Assembly: GCF_004402215.1 (NCBI RefSeq)
Contig: NZ_SOEZ01000035.1
Location: 1-32,771 of the forward strand
Source: Cryobacterium tagatosivorans
GTDB lineage: Bacteria; Actinomycetota; Actinomycetes; Actinomycetales; Microbacteriaceae
Length of the DNA: 32,771 nucleotides
Reading direction: 5' to 3'
Part shown: piece after piece, positions 31,157-32,771 of the stretch
How the letters are laid out: every line of letters starts with the position of its first letter
Numbering within the stretch: position 1 is the first letter of the stretch
Position numbers and translations under genes: made by a program
Notes under the pieces: generated by a model
Told to the model about the DNA's origin: nothing
The model's database searches: none
The model's input: the letters and a program-made list of their open reading frames with translations, nothing else

Positions 31157-31966
31157 GTGGAGTTCATCATCAATGGGGAGAAGCGCGATCTGACACGAGC
31201 CGACGTCAGTGAACGGCTGCGGGGGCATGAACCGGATCGCGTATTCGAGTACTCGGTCGTTATCGACGGACGCGAGTGGCCAGTCAAACAAGCATTCGGC
31301 ATCGCGGCAGGCCTGCCGCACACTGCCTTCACTTCCCAAACCGCGCGACGCCAACTGCGGAAGCTCGGATTCCCGGTCGATATGGATCAACCGCCCGTTC
31401 CTGCAGCGCCGTCACCGTCGACGCGCAGCTCACGAGGTTTCGACCCCACTCGGCTGACTGAAATCGACACAGTCTCCGCAACAACGAGCTTCACTTGGTT
31501 ACACGCTGGCGGCATCACGCTTGACAGCGACGGCTGGCCGTCCTTTCCACCGCTCCCACGCGCGCCTGGACTTTACCGGTTCTCGTTCCGAGCCCTCGAG
31601 CCCGGTGGCAGGGGCACCGTCTACGTCGGTGAGTCCGTCGACCTCGCTCGGCGCGGTAGCAACTACCGCAACGCTAAGACGGATCGTTCCAGCCAACGGA
31701 CCAGCCGACGCATCCACAAGGAATTGGTCCGGCACCTACGGATAGGGGGCGAAGTTGCTTTTTCGATTGCGACTGACGTCGTTCTCGGGGTCGACGGTGA
31801 TCCGGTCGACTTGCGATGGAAATCGGCGAGGCGACTCGCGGAGAATGCGGCTGTGCTGCTGGCCCAGCTTGATGGCGAGCATGAGGTGTTGAATATCGAT
31901 GCTGATCTTGGCGCTGCGGAACCCGTGGGCGACGAGGAACAACCGACCAGGATCATCGCAGGCTAG
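31157..31966 (+). CDS. GIY-YIG-type nuclease-like protein with an N-terminal accessory domain
   Basis: 269 residues, start GTG 31157 with AGGGAAG upstream. The C-terminal half shows a GIY-YIG layout: PGLYRF (137-142), VYVGES (155-160), LARRGSNY with a conserved Arg (165/166), a basic helix RTSRRIHKELVRHL, and AENAAVLLAQ with a Glu (229) at the place of the catalytic acid. The N-terminal 75 residues form a separate domain (VSERLRGHEPDRVFEYSVVIDGREWPVKQAFGIAAGLP in pieces, then FTSQTARRQLRKLGF), a pattern seen in actinobacterial proteins of unknown role. The linker is Pro/Ser-rich. Function could be DNA repair, restriction or mobile-element biology. No partner gene is adjacent. Its stop overlaps the convergent gene's stop. 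Confidence 0.65.
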   Translation: MEFIINGEKRDLTRADVSERLRGHEPDRVFEYSVVIDGREWPVKQAFGIAAGLPHTAFTSQTARRQLRKLGFPVDMDQPPVPAAPSPSTRSSRGFDPTRLTEIDTVSATTSFTWLHAGGITLDSDGWPSFPPLPRAPGLYRFSFRALEPGGRGTVYVGESVDLARRGSNYRNAKTDRSSQRTSRRIHKELVRHLRIGGEVAFSIATDVVLGVDGDPVDLRWKSARRLAENAAVLLAQLDGEHEVLNIDADLGAAEPVGDEEQPTRIIAG

Positions 31967-32625
31967 TAGACAACGCAGCCCAGCAGTCCCCTTCTTGATT
32001 TTGGGCCGGCGCTCCAAGGAGCGTAGTCGTCGATCCTGCTTTCTGGTCCCCCCGTTTCCGAGGGCTCGACGAGTTCCAGATTAACGCGTGGGTCGTTGAG
32101 TTCCTCGATCGCGTGTATGAGAGCGGGGCCATCACCGTAGTCGGGATCAACCTGCAGGATGACGCGGTTGGCTTGGGGCAAATAGCCACCGCCGATTCCT
32201 GTCGCTCCCGCCCATTCGAGCTGATTTCCCAGGAGATAGTCGGCAAGTTCGTTCAGTTCCCGCTCTGAGTACTGAACGTGCACGAAGTCGGTGGTGAGAA
32301 AGGTTCCGGAGTCTGCGATGATTTCCCGCACCTGATCGAGGGCCGCCTCGGACGTCATCTGAATCGTCAGTATCTCGTTTTCGAAGTCCCAGATATAGCT
32401 GCCATTGGAGTCTAGGAGAGGAGAAAGGAGCGCATACAGCCGATCACGCTCCTCCGAGAAGGCAGCATCACCGGTGACGTCCAACGGCAAAGAGGACGGG
32501 GTCACCTTATTCGAATCCGGTGCCGGATCGCCAGCCTCGGACCCATAAGCGGACGCCACGGCTCCAGCCGTCAAGAACGCAGCAACCAGTGCAGCGACGG
32601 CAAACCGTCTGACCCTGATCGTCAT
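31963..32625 (-). CDS. Small exported protein of unknown function, possibly a truncated S1-protease propeptide
   Basis: 220 residues from ATG 32625; an upstream TTG at 32655 is in frame but unlikely. The N-terminus is a clear Sec signal (TIRVRRF, then AVAALVAAFLTAGAVASAYG). The mature part is acidic, with LYALLSPLLDSNGSYIWDFENEILTIQMTSEAALDQVREI and later SERELNELADYLL and GGYLPQANRVILQVDP in pieces. This alternation of short strands and helices recalls propeptide domains of secreted serine proteases, and the end SRIDDYAPWSAG...GLLGCVVY could be the first turn of a lost protease domain. That reading is speculative. The stop codon overlaps that of the GIY-YIG gene. Confidence 0.6.
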   Translation of the reverse strand: MTIRVRRFAVAALVAAFLTAGAVASAYGSEAGDPAPDSNKVTPSSLPLDVTGDAAFSEERDRLYALLSPLLDSNGSYIWDFENEILTIQMTSEAALDQVREIIADSGTFLTTDFVHVQYSERELNELADYLLGNQLEWAGATGIGGGYLPQANRVILQVDPDYGDGPALIHAIEELNDPRVNLELVEPSETGGPESRIDDYAPWSAGPKSRRGLLGCVVY

Positions 32626-32674
32626 ATCGCGAACCGTACACCCGATCAAACTCAATGGTCTTCGATTGATCGGC

Positions 32675-32771
32675 CTAGGGCGTGTCTCCTAATCGAATCG
32701 TGATTCGTTTGGGAGGCTGGAGGAATGTCGCGTACTGCTCTGCTGACCGATGACCAGTGGACTCGGATTGA
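32675..32771 (+). mobile_element. Right IS end (IS5-type), cut by the window edge
   Basis: A perfect inverted copy of bases 1-97: CTAG, the terminal GGGCGTGTCTCCTAAT, a leader, then the transposase start. Both elements therefore point their 5' ends into the window and read outward. Only the inner ends are visible, so target duplications cannot be checked. Confidence 0.85.
32725..32771 (+). CDS. IS5-family transposase, N-terminal 15 codons only (partial)
   Basis: ATG 32725 with GGAGG upstream (CTGGAGGA). It encodes the same MSRTALLTDDQWTRI start as the copy at 47-1. It is cut by the window end, so whether it is intact is unknown. Confidence 0.75.
   Translation, partial: MSRTALLTDDQWTRI

Noticed and set aside
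1..32771. CRISPR arrays, tRNA or rRNA genes, phage genes
   Set aside because: No spaced repeats, no tRNA-like cloverleaf ends and no phage structural genes were seen on reading both strands.

Overview
The window looks like a piece of a high-GC actinobacterial chromosome, probably Microbacteriaceae. This is inferred from the GC-rich codon use, frequent GTG starts, tight ATGA/GTGA overlaps and the protein families present; no rRNA or marker gene confirms it. I saw no tRNA, rRNA or CRISPR array. The first and last 97 bases are perfect inverted copies of each other. Each carries the 5' end of the same IS5-type transposase reading outward, so the window is bounded by two copies of one insertion sequence. 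It may be a whole contig that ended in this repeat, or the inside of an IS-bounded segment.

Layout. Positions 0.3-3.1 kb hold a DUF6457 protein convergent with a FdhF/YdeP-type molybdopterin oxidoreductase. Positions 3.2-5.3 kb hold a MarR-type regulator whose 5' end runs antisense into a membrane-anchored protein gene, then a TM2-domain protein with a strong terminator. Positions 5.4-12.8 kb form an amine/amino-acid module: two paralogous RpiR-type regulators around an Orn/Lys/Arg-decarboxylase-like PLP enzyme, then an amidohydrolase, an M20 amidohydrolase and a glutamine-synthetase-like ligase. Positions 12.9-13.2 kb hold a wrecked short-chain dehydrogenase (SDR).

Positions 13.3-26.1 kb are the core of the window. 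A long minus-strand operon encodes a Liv-type ABC importer (livG, livF, livH, livM, binding lipoprotein), an isochorismatase-fold hydrolase, an SDR, 3-methylaspartate ammonia-lyase, a CaiB-type CoA-transferase, a second SDR and a PuuE-type deacetylase/cyclic amidohydrolase. Divergent from it run a FadR-type GntR regulator, a CitE-type lyase and a MaoC hydratase of mesaconyl-CoA type. Together these can take 3-methylaspartate through mesaconate, mesaconyl-CoA and a hydroxyacyl-CoA to a C2/C3 pair (glyoxylate plus propionyl-CoA, or pyruvate plus acetyl-CoA). This matches the lower half of the haloarchaeal methylaspartate cycle, but no glutamate mutase is present. An importer and two ring- or amide-opening hydrolases are present instead, suggesting catabolism of an imported N-compound.

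Positions 26.4-29.5 kb hold a nitrilase-family amidase, an APC permease and a GntR regulator, with a perfect palindrome at the promoter. Positions 29.5-30.4 kb hold a proline-iminopeptidase-like hydrolase. At 30.6-30.9 kb there is a decayed second copy of the end of the TM2 gene and its terminator. The two copies flank the whole 25-kb catabolic block as direct repeats. The right end carries a GIY-YIG-type protein and a small exported protein, then the second IS end.
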